Positions 9,168 through 17,872 of a stretch of DNA of 52,400 nucleotides are shown piece after piece. Within the stretch, counting starts at the first letter, position 1. Every line of letters starts with the position of its first letter. The notes below the pieces were generated by a model. That model was not told where the DNA came from. It was given only the letters and a program-made list of their open reading frames with translations, and did no database searches. The position numbers and the translations under genes were made by a program. The DNA comes from JBAXTE01 sp038240835 (GTDB taxonomy: Bacteria; Bacteroidota; Bacteroidia; Bacteroidales; WCHB1-69), in assembly GCA_038240835.1 (NCBI GenBank), contig JBBRGJ010000003.1, positions 1-52,400 of the forward strand, in the 5' to 3' direction.

Positions 9168-10019
9168 ATGGTTATGGAAGTCATAAAATCAATTTTTGAA
9201 TTTGAATTACTAAGGATCAACGATTATTCATTGACCGTGTTTGAAATAGCATTGGAATTTGGAATTTTAACATTTACAGTTTGTGCGTTGTGGCTAATAC
9301 GTAAAATGTTGTTTCGCAAGAACAAGTTTCACAAGCTAGACACGGGGAATACCTATGCGTTATTTCAAATTATTAAATATTTTATATGGATAATTTCAAT
9401 TGCATTAATGCTGGATACCATTGGAATAAAGCTCACCTTTCTTTTAGCGGGTTCAGCGGCATTATTGGTTGGAATTGGGTTGGGATTACAACAAACGTTT
9501 AACGATATATTATCAGGAATCATTCTTTTATCCGAAAGATCCATCAAGGTGGATGACATTTTAGAAATAGATGGCGATGTAGTTAAGATCCAGGAAATTG
9601 GACTAAGAACATCCAGAGGATTAAACCGAGACGATATTTCAATCATCATCCCTAATTCACTAATTACCACCAATAAAGTAATAAACTGGAGTCACCAATC
9701 GATGAGTACCCGTTTCAAAATAAATGTTGGCGTTGCTTATGGAAGTAATGTAGATTTAGTGGTTGAATTACTTGAAAAAAGTGCGTTAGAGCATCCCGAA
9801 GTGCATGAAAAGAAATCAATTGAAGGGAGATTAGTAAATTTTGGCAATTCAGCCATCGAATTTCAGGTAATTTTTTTCAGCGACAATGTCTTTAGAATTG
9901 AAAAAATCAAGAGTGAAATCCGAAAAATCATCAATCGAAAATTTATCGAAAACAACATTACTATTCCATTTCCACAGATGGATTTGCATGTGAAATCGGA
10001 CGATAGAGAAAAATATTAA
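9168..10019 (+). CDS. Small mechanosensitive channel, MscS family
   Basis: The product is 283 residues, close to the minimal MscS length. Three hydrophobic segments occur at about residues 20-45, 63-83 and 88-110. The third is the Gly/Ala-rich pore helix (FLLAGSAALLVGIGLGLQQ) that packs to form the gate. It is followed by the conserved TFNDILSGIILLSERSIKVDD, the beta domain with GLRTSRGLNRDDISIIIPNS, and the C-terminal alpha/beta cage ending in FPQMDLHVK. It sits in the inner membrane and releases solutes on hypo-osmotic shock. Translation could start at 9168 or at the ATG at 9174; the difference is two residues. It has its own promoter. Confidence 0.95.
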   Translation: MVMEVIKSIFEFELLRINDYSLTVFEIALEFGILTFTVCALWLIRKMLFRKNKFHKLDTGNTYALFQIIKYFIWIISIALMLDTIGIKLTFLLAGSAALLVGIGLGLQQTFNDILSGIILLSERSIKVDDILEIDGDVVKIQEIGLRTSRGLNRDDISIIIPNSLITTNKVINWSHQSMSTRFKINVGVAYGSNVDLVVELLEKSALEHPEVHEKKSIEGRLVNFGNSAIEFQVIFFSDNVFRIEKIKSEIRKIINRKFIENNITIPFPQMDLHVKSDDREKY

Positions 10020-10271
10020 TGTTACGTTGACGAATAGCATATAATGACTAATATTTTCAAAGATAAAATCCAAATACTACCACAACTACTTATTCACAAA
10101 TCACTGAGCATCTGACTATTATATTTCACCTCACTGGATTACAAAAAAATAACAGAAATTCGTTACCAAAATAACATCAGAAATCACAAACAAGTTGAAC
10201 TTTTTTTTGTTATACTAATGCCTATAGAAATTAAAACAAAATCAAAATTTTTTACTATAAAAAAACAAAAC

Positions 10272-10838
10272 ATGGAAGAAAACACAAGCAAAGAGTCGGT
10301 AGAAGTTGAAAACATCGAAGACAAACCCAAGAAGGAGAATAAATTTGTAAAATTTCTTTTGGCTAACAAGTATTATGTTACGTTGATTGTCATCATCCTA
10401 ATCATTTCTGGGTGGGCTTTGATTAAAATCAGTCTCTTAAACAGTGATTTTAAATCAGAGAAAGAGACCATCATCAAAAACTATGAATTAAAATTGGACA
10501 GTTTGAACATAGACAGAATGAAGTTGACAGCAAAAACATTTTCGTGGGCAATTCGGAGTGAGTTGATGAGAGCCAACAAAGATCAGATTAATCAATATTT
10601 CGAAGAATTTGTCAAAGTAGCTGGTGTTTTAAAACTTCAACTAATCAATTCAGAGAGTTCATTGATAGAGATATCCACAGACAAAAAAGATGAAGGAATT
10701 GCCGTTCCAATGTTACAATCAGTCACAGAGCAGTCTATAGTAACCGATTCAACCGAATTTAAAATCATCACCCCTATTACTGGGTTAAACAAACAAATTG
10801 GTGTTTTTATCGTCACAATGAAACCGTTTCAAAACTAA
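10272..10838 (+). CDS. Single-pass membrane protein with a sensor-like extracytoplasmic domain
   Basis: The ATG at 10272 (188 residues) is preferred over the upstream in-frame ATG at 10218, which would add an 18-residue basic leader and start close to the upstream T run. A charged N-terminus (residues 1-32) precedes one strong transmembrane helix (KYYVTLIVIILIISGWALI, about 36-54). The region after it includes WAIRSELMRANKDQINQYF and later SSLIEISTDKKDEG. This resembles the periplasmic sensor segment of histidine kinases, but no HAMP or kinase domain follows. It is the first gene of a four-gene same-strand cassette; the next ATG is 6 nt after its stop. Function unknown. Confidence 0.7.
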   Translation: MEENTSKESVEVENIEDKPKKENKFVKFLLANKYYVTLIVIILIISGWALIKISLLNSDFKSEKETIIKNYELKLDSLNIDRMKLTAKTFSWAIRSELMRANKDQINQYFEEFVKVAGVLKLQLINSESSLIEISTDKKDEGIAVPMLQSVTEQSIVTDSTEFKIITPITGLNKQIGVFIVTMKPFQN

Positions 10839-10844
10839 CTATTT

Positions 10845-11666
10845 ATGAAAAAGATCACATCAATTATTTTCCTTTTAGCATTTACAACACTTTATGCGCA
10901 GGAGTCATTATTAAATTTCCAAGAAGAAAATATCCTTATCAATGGGGTTTCGGTAAACGTTGGCAAAGTATTACTAACGGGTGATGTAAACCAAGTAACC
11001 AAATCGTGGAGTTCATTTGTCAAAAAACAGATTAAAGAAAAGGTTAGAGAAGATGATGGCGTATTATACGTAAAAGAGACCGTCGTCAATCAAATAACCG
11101 ATAAAAGAGGCGATTTAATGACTTATATCTTTAACAAAGACAATTCTGTCTCCTTTAATGTTGCATACAAACTTGGGTATGATGTATATCTCAACAGTGG
11201 TCAATATCCTGAAGAGTTCAATCGTTTAAAGGATTTCACCAACCATTTTGTGTACAATTATTACAATGAGTTCTTGCCTAAGCACATAAAAAGCAAAAGC
11301 AAAGATTTAAAGAAATTAAAGAAAGAGGTCTCAAAATCTGAAAAAACATCAAAAAAGGCGACAAAGCAGAATAAAAGACTTGACAAAGGGAATATAAAAA
11401 TGGTAAATAAACTAACTAAATCTGACAAAGAACTTGCGGTGACTTCAGAGCCAGTGGCGAAGAACAAACTTTTACTCAAACAAAATGAGTACAATAAAAC
11501 CATTGAGAATAACACCAAAACAATAGCGTACAACCAAGGGCTGATTTCGACCCAAGAATCTATTATCCAAACATTAACTCCAAAAATAGACCAACTATCA
11601 AAAGAGATTAACTCGCTAAATCTGACTTTAATAGAAGTAAAAGCAAAGACAAAAATATACAAATAG
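10845..11666 (+). CDS. Exported coiled-coil protein of unknown function
   Basis: The 273-residue product has a signal peptide MKKITSIIFLLAFTTLYA with a likely cleavage before QES. Residues 19-150 form an unassigned globular domain (NILINGVSVNVGKVLLTGDV; YNEFLPKHIKSK). From about residue 150 to the end the protein is a Lys/Glu/Asn-rich heptad-like coiled coil (KKLKKEVSKSEKTSKKATKQ ... IDQLSKEINSLNLTL). It is probably periplasmic. It lies between the sensor-like membrane protein and the two LapA-like genes, so a joint role in the envelope is plausible but unproven. Confidence 0.7.
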   Translation: MKKITSIIFLLAFTTLYAQESLLNFQEENILINGVSVNVGKVLLTGDVNQVTKSWSSFVKKQIKEKVREDDGVLYVKETVVNQITDKRGDLMTYIFNKDNSVSFNVAYKLGYDVYLNSGQYPEEFNRLKDFTNHFVYNYYNEFLPKHIKSKSKDLKKLKKEVSKSEKTSKKATKQNKRLDKGNIKMVNKLTKSDKELAVTSEPVAKNKLLLKQNEYNKTIENNTKTIAYNQGLISTQESIIQTLTPKIDQLSKEINSLNLTLIEVKAKTKIYK

Positions 11667-11671
11667 AAATT

Positions 11672-11676
11672 GGAGG
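11672..11676 (+). promoter_or_regulatory. Strong Shine-Dalgarno sequence (GGAGG)
   Basis: GGAGG lies 5 nt before the ATG at 11682 and decides that start over the in-frame TTG at 11670. A perfect Shine-Dalgarno is unusual in this window, where most genes have none. Confidence 0.75.
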
Positions 11677-11681
11677 CAAGC

Positions 11682-11900
11682 ATGAAAACAATTAAATTGA
11701 TTTTTGTAATAATATTCATTTCGACCATTATTATCTTCTCGTTTCAGAATATAGAAAGTATGACCATCTCGTTTCTGTTCTGGAGAATTGAAATTCCCGT
11801 ATTTGCATCGGTCATCTCCATTTACATATTGGGTGCAATTTCTGGGGGATTATTGTTTTCGATGATAAAAAGAATGTCTTCAGACAACGACGAGATATAA
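11682..11900 (+). CDS. LapA-domain (DUF1049) small membrane protein
   Basis: The product is 72 residues with two hydrophobic helices (IKLIFVIIFISTIIIFSF and PVFASVISIYILGAISGGLL). Between them is the family motif FQNIESMTISFLFWRIEIP, corresponding to the 'vQN...v.v.fl.....lPl' signature of LapA proteins. In enterobacteria LapA acts with LapB in lipopolysaccharide assembly control; whether that holds here is unknown. It is the third gene of the cassette and is followed by a paralogue. Confidence 0.8.
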   Translation: MKTIKLIFVIIFISTIIIFSFQNIESMTISFLFWRIEIPVFASVISIYILGAISGGLLFSMIKRMSSDNDEI

Positions 11901-11939
11901 AACAGTCCTTTTAAACAATGACAATTTAAAAAAACACGT

Positions 11940-12212
11940 ATGAAAAAGTTTTTCGAAAAATTGAATTTAACTCCAAAGCAGATCATTTACATTATTCTGC
12001 TCACTCTTCTACTTATTTTTATTGTTCAGAATGTAGACAACATAAAAGTTAGTTTTTTCTACTCTAGCTTTGAACTGCCACTCATTATTATTATTGTAGT
12101 TGCTTTCAGCATCGGTTTTATCACTTCAAAATTCATCCCTAAAAAACAAATAAAGGAGAAAATTGAAGACAAAAACAAAGCAGAAAAAAATGACATAATA
12201 GAAGTTGAATGA
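11940..12212 (+). CDS. LapA-domain (DUF1049) small membrane protein, second copy
   Basis: The 90-residue product repeats the architecture of the preceding gene: helix 1 (IIYIILLTLLLIFIV), QNVDNIKVSFFYSSFELPL, helix 2 (IIIIVVAFSIGFITSKF), then a charged C-terminal tail (KKQIKEKIEDKNKAEK). It differs from its neighbour by an N-terminal amphipathic stretch (MKKFFEKLNLTPKQ) and the longer tail. Tandem divergent copies suggest hetero-oligomers. The gap to the previous stop is 39 bp. Confidence 0.78.
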   Translation: MKKFFEKLNLTPKQIIYIILLTLLLIFIVQNVDNIKVSFFYSSFELPLIIIIVVAFSIGFITSKFIPKKQIKEKIEDKNKAEKNDIIEVE

Positions 12213-12608
12213 TTTTTTTTTCTTAAAAAAATCACTCTTTAAATTCTGGGCATTTTTTACAAAACAGTTCAAAGAGTTTTGAATCAATTGTTACATGGTT
12301 TTTAATTTAGAATGTTGGGGAAAAAAGAGAAAGTTTTTGACTATTAAAGGCAATTGTTTTAAACAGTCAGAGATTGATAATAGGGCGAAAAATCATATTT
12401 TTCGCCCTATTATTTAATTAAACATATTGATTTTAACATTTTTTACAAGAGCATTGCACTGCCTATTCTTCTAAGAAATATTAAAAAATGAGCATACCCT
12501 AATCCATTTTTTTTTCAAAAAGCATATTGTTATATAAAAAATAATTCCTACCTTAGATTATTGTAAAAATAAAAGCAAGGGAAATATTCTATTAAATTCT
12601 CATTGCAA
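12213..12608. other. Gene-free stretch with an orphan terminator
   Basis: No ORF is supported. The stretch contains a weak hairpin just after the LapA-like stop (GATTTTTTT/AAAAAAATC, 12211-12233) and a much stronger terminator at 12379-12411, 167 nt downstream. No exact TAnnTTTG box was found in front of the strong hairpin, so a small RNA is possible but not supported. Confidence 0.5.
12379..12411 (+). terminator. Strong hairpin terminator
   Basis: Arms AATAGGGCGAAAAAT (12379-12393) and ATTTTTCGCCCTATT (12397-12411) are perfect complements around a 3-nt loop. The U tract is weak, but the stem contains a GGGCG/CGCCC core. Confidence 0.75.
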
Positions 12609-13661
12609 ATGTATTCACGAAACAAAAAATTGATGACTTTAAACATTGTAAAAACGACATTTATTACTGCAATTGCGGTTGCACTTTCGATTACGCCACT
12701 CCTATCATTTTCACAACCTTCTCACAACAAAATTAAGACTACAGATTTAGTTTTAACGAATGATAATACCGAAGATATTATCCTACCAGAAAACTTCTAT
12801 GACAATTGGAATTCCCTGCATGTTGCTATACGCAGATTACCTTATAATGCACTTCCCGAAAACCTTTCTATCAATTTAAAAGAGGGCAATTCCGATTTCG
12901 TATATCCTGTAAAAGGGCAACTATTAGGTCAATTTTGCTATCGCGGAAAAATCGTTCACACAGGCATTGATATTGCCCTAAAAAAGGGAACACCAGTTCA
13001 CTCTTCATTTGACGGAGTAGTCAGAATGGCGAAGTATTACGGAGGATACGGTAAAGTAGTGGTCGTTCGTCACTTAAACGGAATTGAAACGTTATATGGA
13101 CATTTATCAAAAATCAATGTTAAAGTAAACCAAAAAGTTAAAGCGGGTGACATCGTCGGTCTTGGCGGAAGAACCGGAAGAGCGACTGCAAACCATTTAC
13201 ATTTTGAAACTAGATATAATGGAAATGCATTTAATCCAATTATAATGATGGATTTTGCAACTTTTGAGCTTTTATCGGATACAATGATTTTAGATCGTGC
13301 AGATTTTTTACCAAAATTCAAAATCGTCCGTTCAAAGAAATATGGCAAAAAAGCTGTTGAAGTCAACTACGACGAAAATGGCAGACAAATCGCAGCACCC
13401 ATTGCAGTTTCAGAAACAACCAAAAGTGTATCAACAACAGACACACTGTCTGCAACAACTGAAAAACCAGATGATTCATCTATCCCAGTTGTTAAAAAGA
13501 AAACAAAAAATACAAATGCAAAATACGTGGTCGTTAAAAGTGGAGATACATTAGGTCGTATTGCACAAAAAAACGGAACCAACGTAAAAAGACTCACTCA
13601 ACTAAATGGAATTTCTGCTGGCAAAACATTACAAATTGGCAAAAGAATTAGAGTAAGATAA
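12609..13661 (+). CDS. M23 (LytM) peptidase with C-terminal LysM domain
   Basis: The ATG at 12609 gives 350 residues; an in-frame TTG 6 nt upstream is less likely. An N-terminal signal peptide (FITAIAVALSITPLLSFSQ) is followed by a helical region and the M23 domain at about residues 95-210. HTGIDIALKKG supplies the zinc ligands His and Asp, and HLHFE the catalytic and third-ligand His residues. YGHLSKINVKVNQKVKAGD, with GLGGRTGRATANHLHFE, is canonical. A Ser/Thr/Lys-rich linker leads to a LysM module (YVVVKSGDTLGRIAQKNGT ... LQIGKRIRVR). It is a periplasmic peptidoglycan endopeptidase held on the sacculus by LysM. It is monocistronic, ending at a clear terminator. Confidence 0.95.
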   Translation: MYSRNKKLMTLNIVKTTFITAIAVALSITPLLSFSQPSHNKIKTTDLVLTNDNTEDIILPENFYDNWNSLHVAIRRLPYNALPENLSINLKEGNSDFVYPVKGQLLGQFCYRGKIVHTGIDIALKKGTPVHSSFDGVVRMAKYYGGYGKVVVVRHLNGIETLYGHLSKINVKVNQKVKAGDIVGLGGRTGRATANHLHFETRYNGNAFNPIIMMDFATFELLSDTMILDRADFLPKFKIVRSKKYGKKAVEVNYDENGRQIAAPIAVSETTKSVSTTDTLSATTEKPDDSSIPVVKKKTKNTNAKYVVVKSGDTLGRIAQKNGTNVKRLTQLNGISAGKTLQIGKRIRVR

Positions 13662-13686
13662 TATTTTCATATTTAGGTTTATGAAT

Positions 13687-13714
13687 AAAAAAAGAGGCTA
13701 ATGCCTCTTTTTTT
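13687..13714 (+). terminator. Rho-independent terminator after the M23 peptidase gene
   Basis: AAAAAAAGAGGC, loop TAAT, GCCTCTTTTTTT: a perfect short stem with T run 25 bp after the stop. Confidence 0.9.
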
Positions 13715-13825
13715 ATTTCTCGAAATTACAATGTGTGAAAGATGTAATAAATACTTTTTATTTTGTAATACAATTCCGTTTAAAGAGGCTGAACTTTGCA
13801 TTCTATAAACAAATTACAAAATTAT

Positions 13826-14266
13826 ATGAAAGCAATATTTTACACAATTGCATTTATTTTCCTTTCAACAGGGATGATTAGTTGCAATCAGACTGAGGGG
13901 AACAAGTCTGAAAGTTCAGATACCGCAAAAACAGATCAGAGTCCTGTATCCAAATTGGTAGAGGAGATAAAACCAGATTTAGAATTTGAAAGTGAATTTG
14001 CCCTATTTAAGGCAAAAGTGATGGAACAACTCAAGGAAAACGATCGAAAGATAGACGAGCTCAAAACCAGGCAAAAGAAAGAAAATAAAAAAATTCAGTT
14101 GAAACTGCAAAAGCAAATAGACAAATTTGAAACTGAAAACAATACATTAAAAAACAAAATAGATAAAAGTATAAACATGGATAAAAAAGCTTGGGAGAAT
14201 TTCAAGACCGAATTTAACCAAGACATGGACTCTTTGAATAAGTCCATATCGAACATCTTTGATTAA
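13826..14266 (+). CDS. Small coiled-coil lipoprotein
   Basis: The ATG at 13826 is chosen because it opens a lipoprotein signal (MKAIFYTIAFIFLSTGMISC, lipobox MISC at residues 17-20). An upstream in-frame TTG at 13796 would bury that signal. The mature 126 residues are charged and alpha-helical: a Ser/Asp linker, then KLVEEIKPDLEFESEFALFK and a long Lys/Glu coiled coil (RKIDELKTRQKKENKKIQLK). It is likely anchored in the outer membrane facing the periplasm. The next gene, also a lipoprotein, starts 20 bp after the stop. No named family recognised. Confidence 0.7.
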   Translation: MKAIFYTIAFIFLSTGMISCNQTEGNKSESSDTAKTDQSPVSKLVEEIKPDLEFESEFALFKAKVMEQLKENDRKIDELKTRQKKENKKIQLKLQKQIDKFETENNTLKNKIDKSINMDKKAWENFKTEFNQDMDSLNKSISNIFD

Positions 14267-14286
14267 GAAATAAAAAAACAAGAAAA

Positions 14287-14715
14287 ATGAAAACAATTAA
14301 AGGATTTTCCTTAGCAAGAAATGTCTTGTTAATAATGGCTGTTGCAACGATGGCATTTACATTTAATTCATGCGCTAAAAAAATTAGGTTTGTAACGTCA
14401 ACGATTACTCCTGCAGCACGAGGAAATGTAACCATTAAAACTGATAAAAATAAAAACAATGTAATCACCCTGAACATTACTTTTCTTTCGGAACCCGAAA
14501 GACTGACTCCTCCGAAAAAGACTTACGTTGCTTGGCTTTTCACCAAAGATGGTGAAACTCAAAATATCGGACGGATTGTAACCTCAAGTGGATTAAAGGT
14601 TTCTTTTCAAACGAAATCATCGTTTAAACCTAAAAAAATATTTATCACTGCCGAAGAAGATGGTGATTTGGTCAGCCCTGCCTCAGATATTATTCTTACA
14701 ACCAAAGAACTTTAG
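14287..14715 (+). CDS. Small lipoprotein with a compact beta domain
   Basis: The 142-residue product has a signal peptide ending in lipobox FNSC (MAVATMAFTFNSC, Cys at residue 29). The mature region looks like a single beta sandwich (GNVTIKTDKNKNNVITLNIT, KKTYVAWLFTKDGETQNIGR, KKIFITAEEDGDLVSP). The 'YVAWLFTKDGETQNIGRI' stretch is reminiscent of the C-terminal domain of anti-sigma-K-like proteins and other CHU-type beta domains, but that similarity is weak. Co-transcribed with the coiled-coil lipoprotein. Function unknown. Confidence 0.7.
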   Translation: MKTIKGFSLARNVLLIMAVATMAFTFNSCAKKIRFVTSTITPAARGNVTIKTDKNKNNVITLNITFLSEPERLTPPKKTYVAWLFTKDGETQNIGRIVTSSGLKVSFQTKSSFKPKKIFITAEEDGDLVSPASDIILTTKEL

Positions 14716-14763
14716 ACATACCCGTGCGAGTATTTTCTAAAAGAGAATCTAATATCTGTAACT

Positions 14764-14797
14764 AAAAAAAGGAGACAATAAATTGTCTCCTTTTTTT
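14764..14797. terminator. Bidirectional terminator between the lipoprotein pair and hutH
   Basis: Arms AAAAAAAGGAGACAAT and ATTGTCTCCTTTTTTT pair perfectly across a 2-nt loop. Runs of A and T flank both sides, so it can stop the lipoprotein operon on plus and hutH (stop at 14818) on minus. Confidence 0.88.
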
Positions 14798-14817
14798 AGT
14801 TCAAAAATCCGATTTCT

Positions 14818-16314
14818 TTATGGAAGTTGAATTTCTATGTTTTGTAAGAATTCTACTGACTTGTTCATCAACGGATACATTACCACATCGTTTTCGATAA
14901 ATGGAACATGTTGACGATATTCACTTACAAATGCTTCCAAAAATGGAGAAGATGTCAATGGACGGCGGAATTCCAATGCCTGAGCTGCGTTCATCAACTC
15001 AATAGCCAATACACGTTCGGTATTGCACATGATACGGTAGGTTTTAGTAGCCGCATTTGCCCCCATACTCACGTGATCTTCTTGACCTTGTGAGGATTCA
15101 ATTGAATCACTGGAAGAAGGCATCGTTAACATTTTACTCTGACTCACAATTGAAGCAGCGGTGTATTGTGGAATCATAAATCCAGAATTTAAACCAGGAG
15201 CAGCCACTAAGAATGAAGGCAAACCACGTTTACCAGCAATCAATTGGTAGGTTCTACGTTCCGAAATATTTCCAAGTTCGGCCAATGCAATGGCCAAGAA
15301 GTCAAGCACTAATGCCAAAGGTTGTCCATGGAAATTCCCTGCAGAAATCACCAAATCTTCATCTGGAAAAACAGTTGGATTATCGGTCACGGAGTTGATT
15401 TCGGTCTCAACGACAGAAGCTACATAATCGATGGTATCTTTACTTGCACCGTGCACTTGAGGAATGCAACGGAAGGAATATGGATCTTGAACATGCTCTT
15501 TTTTCTGAACAATAATTTGGGAACCATTCAATAAATTATTAAAGTTTTCGGCCGTTTTCAACTGTCCACGATGTGGACGAATTTGATGAATCAACTGATG
15601 AAAAGGTTCAATTCTTCCATCGTATGCTTCCAAAGAAGTAGCTCCAATAATGTCGGCTAGATTAGAAATATTTTGCGCTTTCATTACCATAAAAGTTCCA
15701 TAAGCACTCATAAATTGAGTTCCATTTAGCAATGCCAAACCTTCTTTTGATTTCAAAGTAATCGGACTCCAACCCATTTTTTTATTTACTACGTCCATGT
15801 TGGTGCGTTTTCCTTCAAAATAGACTTCGCCCATTCCCAACAAAGGAAGAGCCATGTGTGCCAAAGGAGCTAAATCGCCCGAAGCACCCAAAGATCCAAG
15901 TTGGTAAACAAGTGGTAAAATATTATGGTTGAAAAGCGCGATTAAACGTTCTACGGTCACCAATTGCACACCCGAATGTCCTAGTGACAACGCATGAATT
16001 TTGAGCAACAACATCAGTTTCACAATTTCCTGAGGAACTTCATCGCCAAGTCCACAAGCGTGCGACATGACCAAGTTTTTTTGCAATGTACTCAGGTCTT
16101 CTGCTGGGATAGAAATATTGCACAATGAGCCAAAACCAGTCGTAATTCCATACACGGGGTGATCCACATCGACCATTTTTTGATCAAGGTAGTTTCTACA
16201 TTTTTCGATTCTCAACGTTGCATCCGCGGAAAGTTCCAACTTGATGTCTTGTGAAATAATGGCTTGTACAATCTCAAAAGAGAGATGTTCGGCCGAAATT
16301 TGATGATTTTTCAT
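14818..16314 (-). CDS. hutH: Histidine ammonia-lyase
   Basis: The start is the ATG at 16314 (498 residues, MKNHQISAEHLSFE); the longer open frame to 16449 overlaps hisS and is rejected. The MIO-forming tripeptide Ala-Ser-Gly lies in GSLGASGDLAPLAHMALPLL. YGITTGFGSL holds the catalytic Tyr, LVMSHACGLGDEVP has the SH pair that favours histidine over tyrosine or phenylalanine, and SSQGQEDHVSMGANAA contains the Gln-Glu-Asp-His signature. The enzyme deaminates L-histidine to trans-urocanate in the cytosol. It lies 20 bp downstream of hisS and is probably co-transcribed. No hutU, hutI or ftcD/hutG is in the window, so the rest of the pathway must be elsewhere if present. Confidence 0.93.
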   Translation of the reverse strand: MKNHQISAEHLSFEIVQAIISQDIKLELSADATLRIEKCRNYLDQKMVDVDHPVYGITTGFGSLCNISIPAEDLSTLQKNLVMSHACGLGDEVPQEIVKLMLLLKIHALSLGHSGVQLVTVERLIALFNHNILPLVYQLGSLGASGDLAPLAHMALPLLGMGEVYFEGKRTNMDVVNKKMGWSPITLKSKEGLALLNGTQFMSAYGTFMVMKAQNISNLADIIGATSLEAYDGRIEPFHQLIHQIRPHRGQLKTAENFNNLLNGSQIIVQKKEHVQDPYSFRCIPQVHGASKDTIDYVASVVETEINSVTDNPTVFPDEDLVISAGNFHGQPLALVLDFLAIALAELGNISERRTYQLIAGKRGLPSFLVAAPGLNSGFMIPQYTAASIVSQSKMLTMPSSSDSIESSQGQEDHVSMGANAATKTYRIMCNTERVLAIELMNAAQALEFRRPLTSSPFLEAFVSEYRQHVPFIENDVVMYPLMNKSVEFLQNIEIQLP

Positions 16315-16334
16315 TTTTATATATTCTTTTTTCT

Positions 16335-17699
16335 TTAAATATTCACTTTCAAAAAAGAGATCAACTCTTCCTTCTTCACTTTTGATTGTTCGCCCGATTT
16401 CATGTTTTTCACCACAAAAACGTTTTCTATCATTTCGTTTTCGCCACAAATAACCACAAATGGGATATTTTTGTTATCTGCGTATGAAAACTGTTTATTT
16501 AGTTTTGCGTTATCTGGATAAATTTCGCAATTAATTTTACTTTTTCGCAATTGGGATAAATAGGGAATTGCATAAGCCTCCTCTTCTTTTCCAAAATTAC
16601 AAAACAGCACTTTGGTCAACGAGGCCAATTGCTCAGGAAAAAGATTTAGGTCAAGCAACACATCATAAATACGATCGGCACCAAACGAAATTCCCACACC
16701 CGACATGTTTTTGAGACCAAAAATTCCAGTCAGATCATCGTAACGACCACCACCAGAAATACTTCCCATGGCGGCATCCTTGGCTTTCACTTCATAAATA
16801 GCGCCTGTATAATAATTCAATCCTCTCGCCAGAGTAAGATCCAACTCTAAATCGCAATTGATGTTCATTAATTTCACATAATCAAAGACCAGCTCTAATT
16901 CCGAGATTCCCAATTGACCTATTTCATTGTTTTGAAAAACTTTTTTCAGCGATTGGATTTTTTCTTCGTTAGAGCCACTTAATAGAATGATCGGTTGAAT
17001 TTTATCGACCATTTCTGGAGTTAATCCTTTTTCTATCAACTCTTTATTTACGTTATCCAATCCAATTTTATCCAATTTATCGATGGCAACGGTAATATCA
17101 ATAATTTTTTCGGGAGCGCCAATCAATTCAGCAATAGCCGTTAAAATCTTTCGATTGTTAAGTTTGATAACCACATTTATCTTTAACGCTTTAAAAACGT
17201 CGTAAATAATAGCCACCAATTCCGCTTCGTTCACCATCGATTTACTTCCGATGATATCAGCATCACATTGAAAAAATTCACGGTAACGACCTTTTTGAGG
17301 TCGATCGGCACGCCAAACAGGCTGTATTTGGTAACGTTTAAAGGGAAAAGTCAACTCATTTTGATGCATCACTACGTAACGAGCAAAAGGAACCGTAAGA
17401 TCATAACGCAACCCTTTTTCGCAAAAAGCAGTGGTCAACTTTTTAGCATCTTTGCCTTCCATATCTACACCCGACAAAAAATCGCCCGAATTTAATATTT
17501 TAAAAAGCAGTTTATCTCCCTCTTCACCATATTTTCCCATCAAGGTAGACAAATTCTCCATCGAGGGAGTTTCGATAGGCGCATAGCCATACAATTCAAA
17601 TACGGATTTAATCGCAGTAAAAATATAGTTTCTTCGAGACATCTCGAGGGGAGAAAAATCACGAGTCCCCTTTGGTAAAGATGGTTTTGTTGCAGCCAT
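16335..17699 (-). CDS. hisS: Histidyl-tRNA synthetase
   Basis: The 454-residue class II synthetase starts MAATKPSLPKGTRDF. Motif 1 follows (FELYGYAPIETP). The HisRS-specific LARGLNYYTGAIYEV and motif 2/3 elements (FKRYQIQPVWRADRPQKGRY, SGGGRYDDL, GVGISFGADRI) are all visible, and the C-terminal anticodon-binding domain spans about 360-454. It charges tRNA-His in the cytosol. It is the promoter-proximal gene of a two-gene unit with hutH. Confidence 0.97.
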   Translation of the reverse strand: MAATKPSLPKGTRDFSPLEMSRRNYIFTAIKSVFELYGYAPIETPSMENLSTLMGKYGEEGDKLLFKILNSGDFLSGVDMEGKDAKKLTTAFCEKGLRYDLTVPFARYVVMHQNELTFPFKRYQIQPVWRADRPQKGRYREFFQCDADIIGSKSMVNEAELVAIIYDVFKALKINVVIKLNNRKILTAIAELIGAPEKIIDITVAIDKLDKIGLDNVNKELIEKGLTPEMVDKIQPIILLSGSNEEKIQSLKKVFQNNEIGQLGISELELVFDYVKLMNINCDLELDLTLARGLNYYTGAIYEVKAKDAAMGSISGGGRYDDLTGIFGLKNMSGVGISFGADRIYDVLLDLNLFPEQLASLTKVLFCNFGKEEEAYAIPYLSQLRKSKINCEIYPDNAKLNKQFSYADNKNIPFVVICGENEMIENVFVVKNMKSGEQSKVKKEELISFLKVNI

Positions 17700-17713
17700 T
17701 ATTCTTTTTTGTG

Positions 17714-17721
17714 CAAATTTA
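17714..17721 (-). promoter_or_regulatory. -7 box (TAAATTTG on minus) of hisS
   Basis: CAAATTTA on the plus strand reads TAAATTTG on minus, matching TAnnTTTG. It is only 14 bp before the hisS ATG, implying a nearly leaderless transcript. Confidence 0.5.
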
Positions 17722-17807
17722 CATTATTTTATTCGTTTGTAAAACATTCTTTTGCACCACATTGGGATAATGACAGAAGATAAAAAAAATTTATTTTGTT
17801 AATTCGA

Positions 17808-17838
17808 TTGTTTATTTACTAAAAAAAACATACATTTG
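17808..17838 (+). promoter_or_regulatory. Promoter of the PAS-domain gene (TTG-N20-TACATTTG)
   Basis: TTG at 17808-17810 and TACATTTG at 17831-17838 match both halves of the Bacteroidota sigma-ABfr-type promoter with a 20-bp spacer. The transcript would begin near 17845. Confidence 0.7.
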
Positions 17839-17872
17839 TCAACAATATGTAAATTTAGAAAGGAATTATAAA

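Noticed and set aside
12213..12411. Small RNA ending at the strong terminator at 12379-12411
   Set aside because: No promoter box or conserved structure was found before the hairpin; it may simply end the LapA-like transcript.
16315..16449. N-terminal extension of hutH overlapping hisS
   Set aside because: The extra 45 residues are translated from the end of hisS in another frame and are not conserved; MKNHQ at 16314 gives the normal HutH length.
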